Source: an uncultured Bacilli bacterium
GTDB taxonomy: Bacteria; Bacillota_I; Bacilli_A; RF39; UBA660
Length of the DNA stretch: 17,568 bases
Direction of reading: 5' to 3'
Assembly (NCBI GenBank): GCA_944332505.1
Contig: CALVKC010000017.1
Location: forward strand, 1-17,568
Part shown: positions 7,764-15,557 of the stretch, one piece after another
How positions within the stretch are numbered: the first letter of the stretch is position 1
Layout of the letters: every line of letters begins with the position of its first letter
Notes under the pieces: generated by a model
The model's database searches: none
Told to the model about the DNA's origin: nothing
Seen by the model: only the letters and a program-made list of their open reading frames with translations
Translations under genes and position numbers: made by a program

Positions 7764-8487
7764 CGCTTTCACCTTCATTTACTTTGTCAAATGGAGTAAA
7801 TATAATGGTATCTGCATCAGCATATACATTATCTAAATGAATAATTCCTGATTTATCTAAATTAGAATATATCGTTTTGTACATCTTTAAATTGCTAAAG
7901 TTAACTATGTCTATATATACTAAATTACCATCATTCATCTTTAAAATAAATCTATTATCATTGATCGTAATATCCTCTTTGACATCTGGATTATACTCTA
8001 TTTCACTAATTAATGCAATAATTTCACTATCTATTTTAGTCATTTGTTCAATTAAATTGTTGTATATTTCACTAGGTACATAATTAATTAATGTAGGTAT
8101 TCCACTATAATTTGTACTTTCAATTTCTTTTTTATTGGATAGTACTAGTAAATTATTGGTTTTATTTAAAAATAATATCTTTGCTTCATCTATATTTATT
8201 GTAATTGTTCCAAATAAATTTTTTGTTACTTCAACATCTATAATTAAATCTAATTTTTTTAGTTTTTTTTCAATTTGCTTAGATCTTACTTTAAATAAAT
8301 TAGGATAATCATCTAAACCTGCACTATTAATTATCATAGAATCACTTAATATTGTATTGCCATTTATTATAATATTTTTAATAGGCATTTTATAAACATA
8401 ATAAAAAATCATTATAATTAAATATAATATTAATATTACTACAATTAATGCTTTCTTATTTAATCTCCTCTTTACTTTCTTTTCCAT
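7747..8487 (-). CDS. ftsQ: cell division protein FtsQ/DivIB
   Basis: A 246-residue bitopic division protein. A basic N-terminus (MEKKVKRRLNKK) precedes one membrane helix at about residues 13-32. Then comes a POTRA-type domain beginning with the typical MPIKNIIINGNTILSD and containing VEVTKNLFGTITINIDE, where FtsQ/DivIB proteins read V-x-R-x-x-P-x-T-l-x-I-x-V-x-E. The rest fits the beta domain. FtsQ/DivIB holds the FtsL-FtsB-FtsI complex at the septum. GGGAG stands 4 nt before the ATG, inside the end of murB, so the 32-bp overlap is real. Order murG-murB-divIB matches the division and cell wall (dcw) cluster of many Bacillota, which supports a low-similarity assignment. Confidence 0.85.
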   Translation of the reverse strand: MEKKVKRRLNKKALIVVILILYLIIMIFYYVYKMPIKNIIINGNTILSDSMIINSAGLDDYPNLFKVRSKQIEKKLKKLDLIIDVEVTKNLFGTITINIDEAKILFLNKTNNLLVLSNKKEIESTNYSGIPTLINYVPSEIYNNLIEQMTKIDSEIIALISEIEYNPDVKEDITINDNRFILKMNDGNLVYIDIVNFSNLKMYKTIYSNLDKSGIIHLDNVYADADTIIFTPFDKVNEGESDELSE

Positions 8488-9364
8488 GATTCTCCCAATT
8501 AACTATTACTTGCTCTAAAACTAATTTTTCATCATACTTTTCTTCAACTTTTTCTCTTATATATTTAATTAACATTTTTATATCTTTACTAGTCGCATTA
8601 TCATAATTTATTATAAAATTAGCATGCTTACTTGATACTTGAGCTCCCCCAATAGTATAACCCTTTAAGCCACTATTTTCAATTAAATATCCCGCCGCAG
8701 CATTTAATGGGTTTTTAAATACTGAACCTGCATTTTTATATTCTAATGGTTGAGTATTTTTTCTTTTAATTAAATTTTCTTTAATCTCTTCTTTACTCTT
8801 GTTTATATCTCCTTTTATCCCTTGAAATGTTGCTTCAAGTATTATATTTTTTTTATCTTTAAATTCTGTAGAACGATAGCCATAATTAATTTCATCTTTT
8901 TTTAATACTTTAATATTGCCTTGTTCATCCATAATCGTTACATCAATTAAATAATCAAAAATTGCAACTTTATATGCTCCAGCATTACCTATTATTGCTC
9001 CCCCTAAAAGACCTGGTATTCCCATTAATGGAGCATAATTAGTAAATCCTATCTCTAATAACTTTTCTACAAACTTGCCTAAAGATATTCCAGATTCAGC
9101 TTTTATTATTTCATTATCTATAGAAATATTATCTAATTTATCTAATTTTATTATAATGCCATTAAAATCTTCATCAGGTAAAATAACATTTGAACCATTT
9201 CCTAAAATATACCATGGCATTTTATTATCTTGTATCCATTTTATTAATTCAATTAGTTTTTCTTTTGAATAAGGCTTTATTAAATATTTGGCTTTTCCAC
9301 CAATACCATAGGTGTTATATTTTTTTAAATCAACATTTTCTAATACAATACCATATTCTTTCAT
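8456..9364 (-). CDS. murB: UDP-N-acetylenolpyruvoylglucosamine reductase MurB
   Basis: MurB reduces UDP-GlcNAc-enolpyruvate to UDP-MurNAc with NADPH and bound FAD in the cytoplasm. The 302 residues are a full-length type II MurB (no type I Tyr loop). Motifs visible: NTYGIGGKA (17-25), ILGNGSN (53-59), the FAD-binding GIPGLLGGAIIGNAGAY (115-131), YGYRSTEF (161-168, catalytic Arg164), AGSVFKNP (212-219, catalytic Ser214 that protonates the product) and LVLEQVI (281-287, likely catalytic Glu284). The start overlaps the murG stop as ATGA, so translation is coupled, and the 3' end overlaps ftsQ by 32 bp. Confidence 0.96.
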   Translation of the reverse strand: MKEYGIVLENVDLKKYNTYGIGGKAKYLIKPYSKEKLIELIKWIQDNKMPWYILGNGSNVILPDEDFNGIIIKLDKLDNISIDNEIIKAESGISLGKFVEKLLEIGFTNYAPLMGIPGLLGGAIIGNAGAYKVAIFDYLIDVTIMDEQGNIKVLKKDEINYGYRSTEFKDKKNIILEATFQGIKGDINKSKEEIKENLIKRKNTQPLEYKNAGSVFKNPLNAAAGYLIENSGLKGYTIGGAQVSSKHANFIINYDNATSKDIKMLIKYIREKVEEKYDEKLVLEQVIVNWENHGKESKEEIK

Positions 9365-10440
9365 TTTAACATTTCCTTTATTTCTTCATAAATTATTGTT
9401 GATGATGGTCTCATATTTAGTTTATTTAAATTGCTTTTAATTTCATTGTATTTCTTTGTATCCATTAGTTCATTAATTGTAATTTCGATTATATTAGCAT
9501 CTAATTTCTTTTCTTCAATTAATTGAGCCACATTCATATTTACTAAATCTAAGGCATTGTAATATTGATGATTATTAGCTACATATGGACTAGGTATTAA
9601 TATACTTGGTATCTTAAGGGCTAAAATTTCACTAATAGTACTTGCCCCTGCCCTAGTAATTATTAAATATGCATCTTTCATTAATCCTGCAAGATTATCT
9701 ACAAATGGTAGTACTAATACATTTTTAGGAAATACTGTATCTTTAATAAAATCATCATAAAAATTTTTACCCGTTATGTATATTATTTTGTATTGTTCTT
9801 TACCTACTAATTTTAAGAACGTTTTAAATTTCTCATTTAATGAACTGCTACCTTGTGATCCTGCAACTATAATTATTAATTTATCACTTTCTTTAAATCC
9901 ATATTTTGTTTTAGATATTTTAGGCATTGTTAATGCATTTTCACCACATGGATTTCCTGTATATACTACCTTTTTAGCGGATTTAAAATATTCTTTTGAG
10001 TTTTTAAATGATACTCCAACTAAATCAACATATTTTGCTAAAGTAATATTGGTTTTACCAGCAATACTGTTTTGTTCATGAATAAATGTCTTTATTCCTA
10101 GTTTATGCGCCGCTTTTATAACGGGATATGTTACATAACCACCTGTACCTATTACTACATCTGGTTTAAATTCTTTCATTATGTTTACACATTTATTAAT
10201 TGCTTTTTTTATTAAAAATATATTTTTAAAATCTCGAAATATCTTTTTTTTGCTAAAACCATATATTTCAATCGGAATATATTTTATATTCATGTTAGGG
10301 ATAATGTCTTTTTCCATCCTATCATGGGTACCTATATATAATACTTCTAAATCTTTTTCTTTTTCTTGAAATTTTTTTAGTATAGCTAATGCCGGATAGA
10401 TATGGCCACCTGTGCCACCGGCTGATAAAATTATTTTCAT
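9361..10440 (-). CDS. murG: MurG, lipid II synthase
   Basis: MurG transfers GlcNAc from UDP-GlcNAc to lipid I on the inner face of the membrane, giving lipid II. The 359-residue GT-B protein shows GGTGGHIYPA (8-17), IGTGGYVTYPV (97-107), HEQNSIAGKTN (121-131), GSQGSSSLN (194-202), ITRAGASTISE (261-271) and PSPYVANNHQYYNA (283-296), all family hallmarks. One departure: the usual GNPxR motif reads GNPCG at 162-166. GGGTGA precedes the ATG. It is the first gene of the minus-strand wall/division operon and diverges from the plus-strand gene at 10622. The assignment is firm. Confidence 0.97.
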   Translation of the reverse strand: MKIILSAGGTGGHIYPALAILKKFQEKEKDLEVLYIGTHDRMEKDIIPNMNIKYIPIEIYGFSKKKIFRDFKNIFLIKKAINKCVNIMKEFKPDVVIGTGGYVTYPVIKAAHKLGIKTFIHEQNSIAGKTNITLAKYVDLVGVSFKNSKEYFKSAKKVVYTGNPCGENALTMPKISKTKYGFKESDKLIIIVAGSQGSSSLNEKFKTFLKLVGKEQYKIIYITGKNFYDDFIKDTVFPKNVLVLPFVDNLAGLMKDAYLIITRAGASTISEILALKIPSILIPSPYVANNHQYYNALDLVNMNVAQLIEEKKLDANIIEITINELMDTKKYNEIKSNLNKLNMRPSSTIIYEEIKEMLK

Positions 10441-10457
10441 AAATCACCCTTTACTTA

Positions 10458-10487
10458 ATTATACAATAAAAATATTGTTTTTTATAA
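10458..10487 (-). promoter_or_regulatory. possible promoter for the murG operon
   Basis: On the minus strand a perfect TATAAT lies at 10458-10463, about 18 bp before the murG ATG. The best -35 in range is TTATAA (10482-10487) with an 18-bp spacer, which is weak. The -10 is convincing; the -35 is not. Confidence 0.4.
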
Positions 10488-10565
10488 CCATTTTCTTTTT
10501 TATCATAAAATATGTGTTTTTCTAACTCTAATTTTTTTAAATATTTTTCAAAATTTTACACAAAT

Positions 10566-10594
10566 TTGACAAATAGATAAAAATATGCTAAAAT
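10566..10594 (+). promoter_or_regulatory. extended -10 promoter of the lone plus-strand gene
   Basis: TTGACA (10566-10571), a 17-bp spacer and TAAAAT (10589-10594), with TGC directly before the -10 (extended -10). This is one of the strongest promoters in the window. The start is predicted near 10601, giving a leader of about 20 nt ending in an AAAGGGGG ribosome site. Confidence 0.8.
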
Positions 10595-10621
10595 TATATA
10601 CATCAAAAGGGGGTAAAGAAG

Positions 10622-11269
10622 ATGAGTGTTATTAGTGTACCATTTGATAAATTTGGTAAAGTAGATGATACATATTTTGATATTCTATTAGAAAATTCTA
10701 ATTTAGGTGAAGATTTAAGTGTTGAAGAAACCGATTATTTAATAGAAAGAATTGAACTAGATAATAGAGCTAGCAATTTATCTTGTAATCTTGAACCAGA
10801 ATTTGCTGATAGAGTTAAACAAGAAAATAATACATTTTATGAATTAATGCAAGCATTTAAACCTAAAAAGGAAAGTGAACCAACACCTAGTATGAGTAAC
10901 ATCTTCCAAAAAAAAGTTTTAGAAATTTGGAGTAAATGTGTTGTAAAAGGTGCTAAACCATGGGAAGATAAAAATAATGTTATCGGGGAAACTTTAAATA
11001 ATGACTTTTGTTATTATCCTGATAAATTAATGGAATATAGTAATGAAATTATGAGTTTATTATATTTAGTTAATAATGCAACTAATTTTGAAGAATTAAA
11101 AAGATTAAATAATGGTGAAGAATGGACTAAATTAAGACAACAAGTTGGTTTATTAATGTCTTTAGGTAATGCTCTTAGTTTAATATCATTTAAAAATAGT
11201 AAGGCAAATTGGGATATTCAAGAAGCTAGAAATCCTGAAATTGCTTTTAACTTAAACAGAGTAAAATAA
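10622..11269 (+). CDS. unrecognised 215-residue cytoplasmic protein
   Basis: I do not recognise this protein. It has no signal peptide or membrane helix. The N-terminal half is acidic (around GEDLSVEETDYLIERIELDN). A Pro/Lys/Glu linker follows near residues 80-92, then a helical C-terminal half with Trp residues (IWSKC, AKPWEDK, EEWTKL, ANWDIQE). It stands alone: a strong extended -10 promoter, an excellent Shine-Dalgarno (AAAGGGGG) 7-8 nt before the ATG, and its own terminator. It points away from murG and towards the YnbB-type gene. The control signals suggest a well expressed single-gene unit; function is unknown. Confidence 0.8.
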   Translation: MSVISVPFDKFGKVDDTYFDILLENSNLGEDLSVEETDYLIERIELDNRASNLSCNLEPEFADRVKQENNTFYELMQAFKPKKESEPTPSMSNIFQKKVLEIWSKCVVKGAKPWEDKNNVIGETLNNDFCYYPDKLMEYSNEIMSLLYLVNNATNFEELKRLNNGEEWTKLRQQVGLLMSLGNALSLISFKNSKANWDIQEARNPEIAFNLNRVK

Positions 11270-11270
11270 A

Positions 11271-11298
11271 AAATGGTGAAAATAATCATCATTTTTTT
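11271..11298 (+). terminator. rho-independent terminator of the lone plus-strand gene
   Basis: An 8-bp stem with one G-T pair (AAATGGTG 11271-11278 with CATCATTT 11287-11294) and an 8-nt loop runs into a T-tract (11292-11298). It begins just after the stop of the 215-residue gene. An A-run on the other side makes it a possible bidirectional terminator for the convergent YnbB-type gene, whose stop lies inside it. Confidence 0.75.
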
Positions 11299-12509
11299 AT
11301 GTTTTCAATTGCTTTTAATATTCCAATCTTACCATATTGATATGTAAGACCACCTTGTAAATATGCTATGCATGGCTCTTTTATTGGTCCATCGCAAGAA
11401 AGTTCAATTGATGAACCTTGAGTAAATGATCCTGATGCCATAATTATATCATCATCATACCCCGGCATTTTATCTGGAATTGGTAATACATTACTATCTA
11501 TTGCACTACCCATTTGGATTCCTTGAATAAATTTTATCAATGTTTCTTTATTATTAAATGTTATTGCTCTTACTATATCAACTCTTTCTTCATTCCATTT
11601 AGGACTTACAGTATACCCCATATTTTCTAAGATATATGCTGCAATTAATGTCGTTTTAAGACTAGATGCTACTACTGATGGGGCAAAATATAAGCCTTGA
11701 TAAAATAATTTGTTAGCTCCAAGTGAAGGACCTACTTCTTTAGCTTCACCAGCAACATTTAATCTCTCACTACATAACTTTATAAGATCTTTCTTACCAA
11801 CTATATATCCTCCATTTGGAGCTATTCCACCACCTAAGTTTTTTATTAAAGATCCAATACATATATCTGCACCAACTTCAATTGGTTCTTTTTTACTAAC
11901 AAATTCACAATAACAATTATCTACCATTATTATAACTGATTTATCAATTTCTCTTATCTTTTTAATTACTCTTTCAACTTTACTAATACTTAAACTTTCT
12001 CTTGTGCTATAACCTCTTGATCTTTGAATATGAATTACTTTAATATTGCCTTTTTTTAATCTTTTTTGAATTTTAGGAATATCAAAGTCATTATCTATTA
12101 AATCAATTTGCTCATAATTTATTAAGTATGATTTTAAAGAACTAGGATTGTTATCTAATCCTATTACTGAAAGTAATGTATCATATGGCTTTGAAGTAAT
12201 AGAAAGCAATGTATCATGAGGTCTTAATAAAGCAAATAAAGCAGTGCTAATAGCATGAGTTCCTGATATAAATTGCATTCTTACTAATGCATCTTCACTT
12301 TTAAATATTCTTGCATATATTTTTTCTAATGTATCACGTCCTAAATCACCATACCCATAGCCGGTGGTTTCAATAAAATGCTGAGTTGATACTTTTTCTT
12401 GCCAAAATGCATCTATTACTTTTTGACTATTAAAATATTCTATTTCTTCTATTTTTTTAAATTCTTTTGCTACTTTTTCTTCAATTTTATTAATATCCAT
12501 ATCCACCAT
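11289..12509 (-). CDS. PLP enzyme, YnbB/methionine gamma-lyase-like family
   Basis: This 406-residue protein belongs to the fold-type I PLP enzymes annotated as aluminium-resistance protein, YnbB or methionine gamma-lyase-like (PF06838). Visible marks are ETTGYGYGDLGRD (47-59), the PLP phosphate-site region FISGTHAIS (80-88), VDNCYCEF (196-203, Asp197 for the PLP ring nitrogen) and the Schiff-base lysine in SLIKNLGGGIAPNGGY (Lys223). The real substrate of this family is poorly defined; cysteine/methionine-type lyase activity is only inferred. The start is either ATG 12509 or ATG 12500; both overlap the dehydrogenase gene, so the two are co-translated. The stop is TGA inside the shared terminator. 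Confidence 0.85.
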   Translation of the reverse strand: MVDMDINKIEEKVAKEFKKIEEIEYFNSQKVIDAFWQEKVSTQHFIETTGYGYGDLGRDTLEKIYARIFKSEDALVRMQFISGTHAISTALFALLRPHDTLLSITSKPYDTLLSVIGLDNNPSSLKSYLINYEQIDLIDNDFDIPKIQKRLKKGNIKVIHIQRSRGYSTRESLSISKVERVIKKIREIDKSVIIMVDNCYCEFVSKKEPIEVGADICIGSLIKNLGGGIAPNGGYIVGKKDLIKLCSERLNVAGEAKEVGPSLGANKLFYQGLYFAPSVVASSLKTTLIAAYILENMGYTVSPKWNEERVDIVRAITFNNKETLIKFIQGIQMGSAIDSNVLPIPDKMPGYDDDIIMASGSFTQGSSIELSCDGPIKEPCIAYLQGGLTYQYGKIGILKAIENIKK

Positions 12510-13209
12510 CTACTCTTATTGTTGTATCATTTATATATTTAGCATCATTACTTGCTAAAAAATATACAACGTTTGCTATATCTTCTACTTCTCCAAATTT
12601 CTTTAATAATATTTTGTTTTCTTCTTCTTTTTTATACTCTGAATATATATTTTTATTCATATCGGTATTTATCCAACCCGGACAAATACAATTTACTCTT
12701 ATATCAGGTGCTAAATATTTTGCAAAATCATGAGTTAAAGAAATTATCCCTGCTTTAGATGCATCATAATCTACAGAATTTATAATGTTTCCATTAAATA
12801 CATTATTGCTAGATATATTTATAATGCTCCCTTTTTTTAATAAATTCATTCCATGTTTACTAACTAAATATGTTCCTAATAAATTAGTATTTATAACCTT
12901 CATAAATTCATTAGCATCTTTTTTATTTAATTCATTGTCTAAAGATATACCTGCATTATTTACTATAACATCTAAACTATTAAACTTTTCTTTAATCTTT
13001 AAAAACATATTCTTTACTTCTTCTTCTTTTTTAATATCACATTTAATCCTTAAAACTTCAATATTATATTTTTCTAATTCACTTTCTAATTTTTCAGCAG
13101 CACTCTTGCTATTATTATAATTTATAACTACATTCCAACCATTACTAGCAAATTTTTTTATTATTGCTGATCCAATACCTCTAGATGAACCTGTAACTAA
13201 AACATTCAT
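12490..13209 (-). CDS. short-chain dehydrogenase/reductase (FabG-like)
   Basis: A 239-residue NAD(P)-dependent oxidoreductase with a Rossmann fold. It shows TGSSRGIG (6-13, cofactor loop), NNAG (84-87), Asn108, Ser134 in NISSNN, and the YDASK active site (Tyr148, Lys152), so the Asn-Ser-Tyr-Lys tetrad is intact. PGWINTDM (177-184) follows. The C-terminus ends IRVDGGYGY as in FabG-type reductases. I start at ATG 13209 rather than 13221 because GGTGA is well placed and the Rossmann strand then begins at residue 2. Whether it reduces 3-oxoacyl-ACP or another substrate cannot be told: no fatty-acid genes are adjacent, and its partner is the overlapping PLP enzyme. Confidence 0.88.
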   Translation of the reverse strand: MNVLVTGSSRGIGSAIIKKFASNGWNVVINYNNSKSAAEKLESELEKYNIEVLRIKCDIKKEEEVKNMFLKIKEKFNSLDVIVNNAGISLDNELNKKDANEFMKVINTNLLGTYLVSKHGMNLLKKGSIINISSNNVFNGNIINSVDYDASKAGIISLTHDFAKYLAPDIRVNCICPGWINTDMNKNIYSEYKKEEENKILLKKFGEVEDIANVVYFLASNDAKYINDTTIRVDGGYGY

Positions 13210-13241
13210 TAAAATCACCATTAAAAATATAACATATTTTT

Positions 13242-13269
13242 AAAAAAATTGCACTTTATCATGCAATTT
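13242..13269 (-). terminator. rho-independent terminator after the anchored protein
   Basis: An 8-bp perfect stem (AAATTGCA 13246-13253 with TGCAATTT 13262-13269) with an 8-nt loop is followed on the minus strand by a T-run (plus-strand A-run 13242-13248). It overlaps the stop of the 289-residue gene and separates it from the dehydrogenase gene. Confidence 0.85.
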
Positions 13270-14137
13270 AATTATTATTTTTAAAATTTTGATACCAATT
13301 ATTTAATTTGTCTTTGGCACTATTAAATAAATTACTTCCTACATCACCAATAAAATTAATAGCGTTTTTAGTATAATAAACTAATTCATCTTTAGCATCA
13401 ATTATATCATTATAGTACTCTTCACCTAGTTTTTCTTTAGCAAAATCATTTATATTATTTGCTCCTTTTTTTATTAATTCACTTGCCTTATTAAAAGCAC
13501 TAGATGCTTTTTCACTGATTGTTTCTTTATATCCCGGGGCTTTTTCTTCAATAGCATTATCTATTTTATTAGCTAATTTTAATACTTCTTGTTTACCATT
13601 TTCTGTAAGTTCACCAAATGATACACCACTAATTTCACCATCATAAAACAAAAAATCTACAATGGTAATAAATACTCCTTTAGCACTATCTATAAATTTA
13701 CTATCAGCTCTCGTATTTTTTACTTTTTCTAATGTGTTTTCTAAACTATTTATAACAACTGAATCATTATTGGAATAATTAACTGTTTTTTCTTCATTAT
13801 TTATTTCAGTATTACTTTTACTTTCAGTAATAGTACTATCTACTTTATCTATAGTTTCACTATTTTCTACTACTTTTTTAGTAGTGTCATTATAAACAGA
13901 ATTATATTCTTTTGAAGTATCTTCATTAATTTCTACTTTGCTGCCTTCAAAAGTGATACTTTCTTCTTTATTTTCTTCTGCATGTTTTTTTATATTACTC
14001 TTTGCTTCTTTAATATCAGTATCAAGATATTCCTTTTTTTCAGTTATTTTAAAAGTAATTACTAAACCTATTGCTAGAAATACTAATCCCCCTAAAACTA
14101 GGATAAGTGTTTCCATTTTTTTATTTTCTTTTTCCAT
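13268..14137 (-). CDS. membrane-anchored helical protein, unknown function
   Basis: I do not recognise this 289-residue protein. A short polar N-terminus and one helix at about residues 9-29 (LILVLGGLVFLAIGLVITF) anchor it. Residues 30-130 are a low-complexity Glu/Lys/Asn/Ser/Thr-rich stretch, likely disordered. Residues 135-289 are amphipathic helices with spaced Ala and Lys, for example EKASSAFNKASELIKKGA and FAKEKLGEEYYND. This layout (anchor, flexible stalk, helical domain) suggests a surface or membrane-associated structural protein. It has its own terminator and sits between DedA and the dehydrogenase. Which side of the membrane the bulk lies on is unclear. Confidence 0.7.
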   Translation of the reverse strand: MEKENKKMETLILVLGGLVFLAIGLVITFKITEKKEYLDTDIKEAKSNIKKHAEENKEESITFEGSKVEINEDTSKEYNSVYNDTTKKVVENSETIDKVDSTITESKSNTEINNEEKTVNYSNNDSVVINSLENTLEKVKNTRADSKFIDSAKGVFITIVDFLFYDGEISGVSFGELTENGKQEVLKLANKIDNAIEEKAPGYKETISEKASSAFNKASELIKKGANNINDFAKEKLGEEYYNDIIDAKDELVYYTKNAINFIGDVGSNLFNSAKDKLNNWYQNFKNNN

Positions 14138-14191
14138 ATTTATACACCATCTATATTATACTATATTATATGTTTTTTTCAAATTTAAAAT

Positions 14192-14818
14192 TTATGCTTT
14201 ACTTTTTTTCTTGGGTTTCCTAAATTTATAAAACCAAACAATAAAACCAACAAATATTATTATTAATAAAATTACTACTACTAAAGAATATCTATCAAAT
14301 ATTTTTAATATTGTTTCCCAATTTTCACCAACCCTATTTCCTATAATTATTAATACTGTATTCCATATAGCAGATCCTACTATTGTATAAATTAAAAATT
14401 TAAGCATTGGCATTTCACTCATCCCCGCAGGAATAGATATTAAACTACGTACAATAGGAATAAAACGACAAAAAAATACTGTTATGTTTCCTTTGTTATC
14501 AAACCAAGCATCGGCCATATCTATATCACTTGTTTTTACTCTTAATATTTTTCCTACTTTTCCCGATACTATCTTCTTTAAACGATCTTTATTTAATATT
14601 TTACCAATATAATATAATACTATGGCTCCAATTAAAGAACCAAGGGTAGCAAATAAAACCATTAAAACTATATTTAAACTTGTTTTAGTAGTCATAAATC
14701 CACCGAATAAAAGTATTACTTCTGATGGTATCGGTGGAAATATATTTTCTATAGCAATTAAAAAACATACACCAAAATATCCATAATTTTCCATTACTGT
14801 TAATACAAATTCTTGCAT
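14192..14818 (-). CDS. DedA family membrane protein
   Basis: A 208-residue DedA/SNARE-associated (VTT) membrane protein. It contains IENIFPPIPSEVILLFGG (23-40), including the conserved acidic Glu24 and the Pro-rich re-entrant loop, and FFCRFIPIVRSLISIPAG (115-132), with Arg118 and Arg124. About five hydrophobic segments are visible and the C-terminus is very basic. Members of the wider family flip undecaprenyl phosphate or phospholipids using the membrane potential; a lipid-carrier recycling role is plausible in a walled cell but inferred. GAAGGATG lies upstream of the ATG at 14818. Confidence 0.9.
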   Translation of the reverse strand: MQEFVLTVMENYGYFGVCFLIAIENIFPPIPSEVILLFGGFMTTKTSLNIVLMVLFATLGSLIGAIVLYYIGKILNKDRLKKIVSGKVGKILRVKTSDIDMADAWFDNKGNITVFFCRFIPIVRSLISIPAGMSEMPMLKFLIYTIVGSAIWNTVLIIIGNRVGENWETILKIFDRYSLVVVILLIIIFVGFIVWFYKFRKPKKKSKA

Positions 14819-14861
14819 TTATTACACATCCTTCAATCAAAATTTTAGCATTTATATAGCA

Positions 14862-15461
14862 TTATAGCAAGAATTTTTTTAATTTTTCATCATCAATTAT
14901 GTATATACTATCTTCTTTTATGTCAATTACTCCATATATTATAACTTCTATTTTCCTTTTCTTAAAAGAATCTACTATTACTTTTTTATTTATTACATCT
15001 AATAAACATATAAAATCAAAATTATATTCACTATCACTATTTATAATATAATTTAATACTCCAAGTTTATATTTAGTATTTAATTTCTTAATCTTATTAA
15101 TTATATTTGTATCAAAAGACATTAACATAACATTTCTTTTATATTTATCTAATAATTTTATTAATCTATTTATGTTAATATTAAAATCTTTTATTTCTAT
15201 TAATATTATTTTATTAGTATTTATTTTTAATATATCTTCTAGTTTAACTATATTTTCTAATTCATTATAGAAAAGATTTTTAATTAATTTCCCATTATAT
15301 AAAGCATCATGATGTAATATAAAAATGTTATCTTTAGTAACTCTTAAATCCGTTTCTATACCAATATATAAACTACTCATTAGTCCATTATATAATGCCT
15401 TATATGAATTATCTTTAACTAATTTATTCCATATACCACGGTGAGCAATAAACTTTTTCAT
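14862..15461 (-). CDS. glycerophosphodiester phosphodiesterase-like protein (short)
   Basis: A 199-residue GDPD-family TIM-barrel protein, shorter than the usual 230-250. It keeps the N-terminal active-site motifs: AHRG (His7, Arg8), IETDLRVTKDN (Glu36 and Asp38, metal), LHHDA (His51, catalytic, with Asp52) and IEIKD (Glu89, Lys91). The C-terminal barrel strands are compressed and the usual WTVN-like motif is not seen (IIYGVI instead). It likely cleaves glycerophosphodiesters to glycerol-3-phosphate, without a signal peptide, so inside the cell. No Shine-Dalgarno precedes the ATG; a TATAAT lies at 15483-15488 on the minus strand, about 22 bp before it. Confidence 0.82.
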   Translation of the reverse strand: MKKFIAHRGIWNKLVKDNSYKALYNGLMSSLYIGIETDLRVTKDNIFILHHDALYNGKLIKNLFYNELENIVKLEDILKINTNKIILIEIKDFNININRLIKLLDKYKRNVMLMSFDTNIINKIKKLNTKYKLGVLNYIINSDSEYNFDFICLLDVINKKVIVDSFKKRKIEVIIYGVIDIKEDSIYIIDDEKLKKFLL

Positions 15462-15496
15462 AAAAAATAATATGTTTTATTAATTATAATAATTAC

Positions 15497-15553
15497 TTTT
15501 TTTATCTAGTTTTGTCGAATTACTTGCATAATAAAAATTAATCTATATAATAA
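15497..15553. repeat. 57-bp direct repeat, copy 1 (promoter block of locus A)
   Basis: An exact 57-bp match to 16095-16151 (offset 598 bp). It runs from a T7 tract to two bases past a -10 box, so it carries the whole promoter. Beyond it the two loci diverge. Confidence 0.9.
15524..15551 (+). promoter_or_regulatory. promoter of small-peptide locus A
   Basis: TTGCAT (15524-15529), a 16-bp spacer and a perfect TATAAT (15546-15551). The predicted start (about 15557-15558) falls exactly where the 5' strand of the long end-pairing helix begins. Confidence 0.75.
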
Positions 15554-15557
15554 ATAC

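Noticed and set aside
12552..13120. Long plus-strand ORFs opposite the dehydrogenase gene
   Set aside because: They are shadows: the minus-strand frame has all dehydrogenase motifs, while these have hydrophobic low-complexity content and no ribosome sites.
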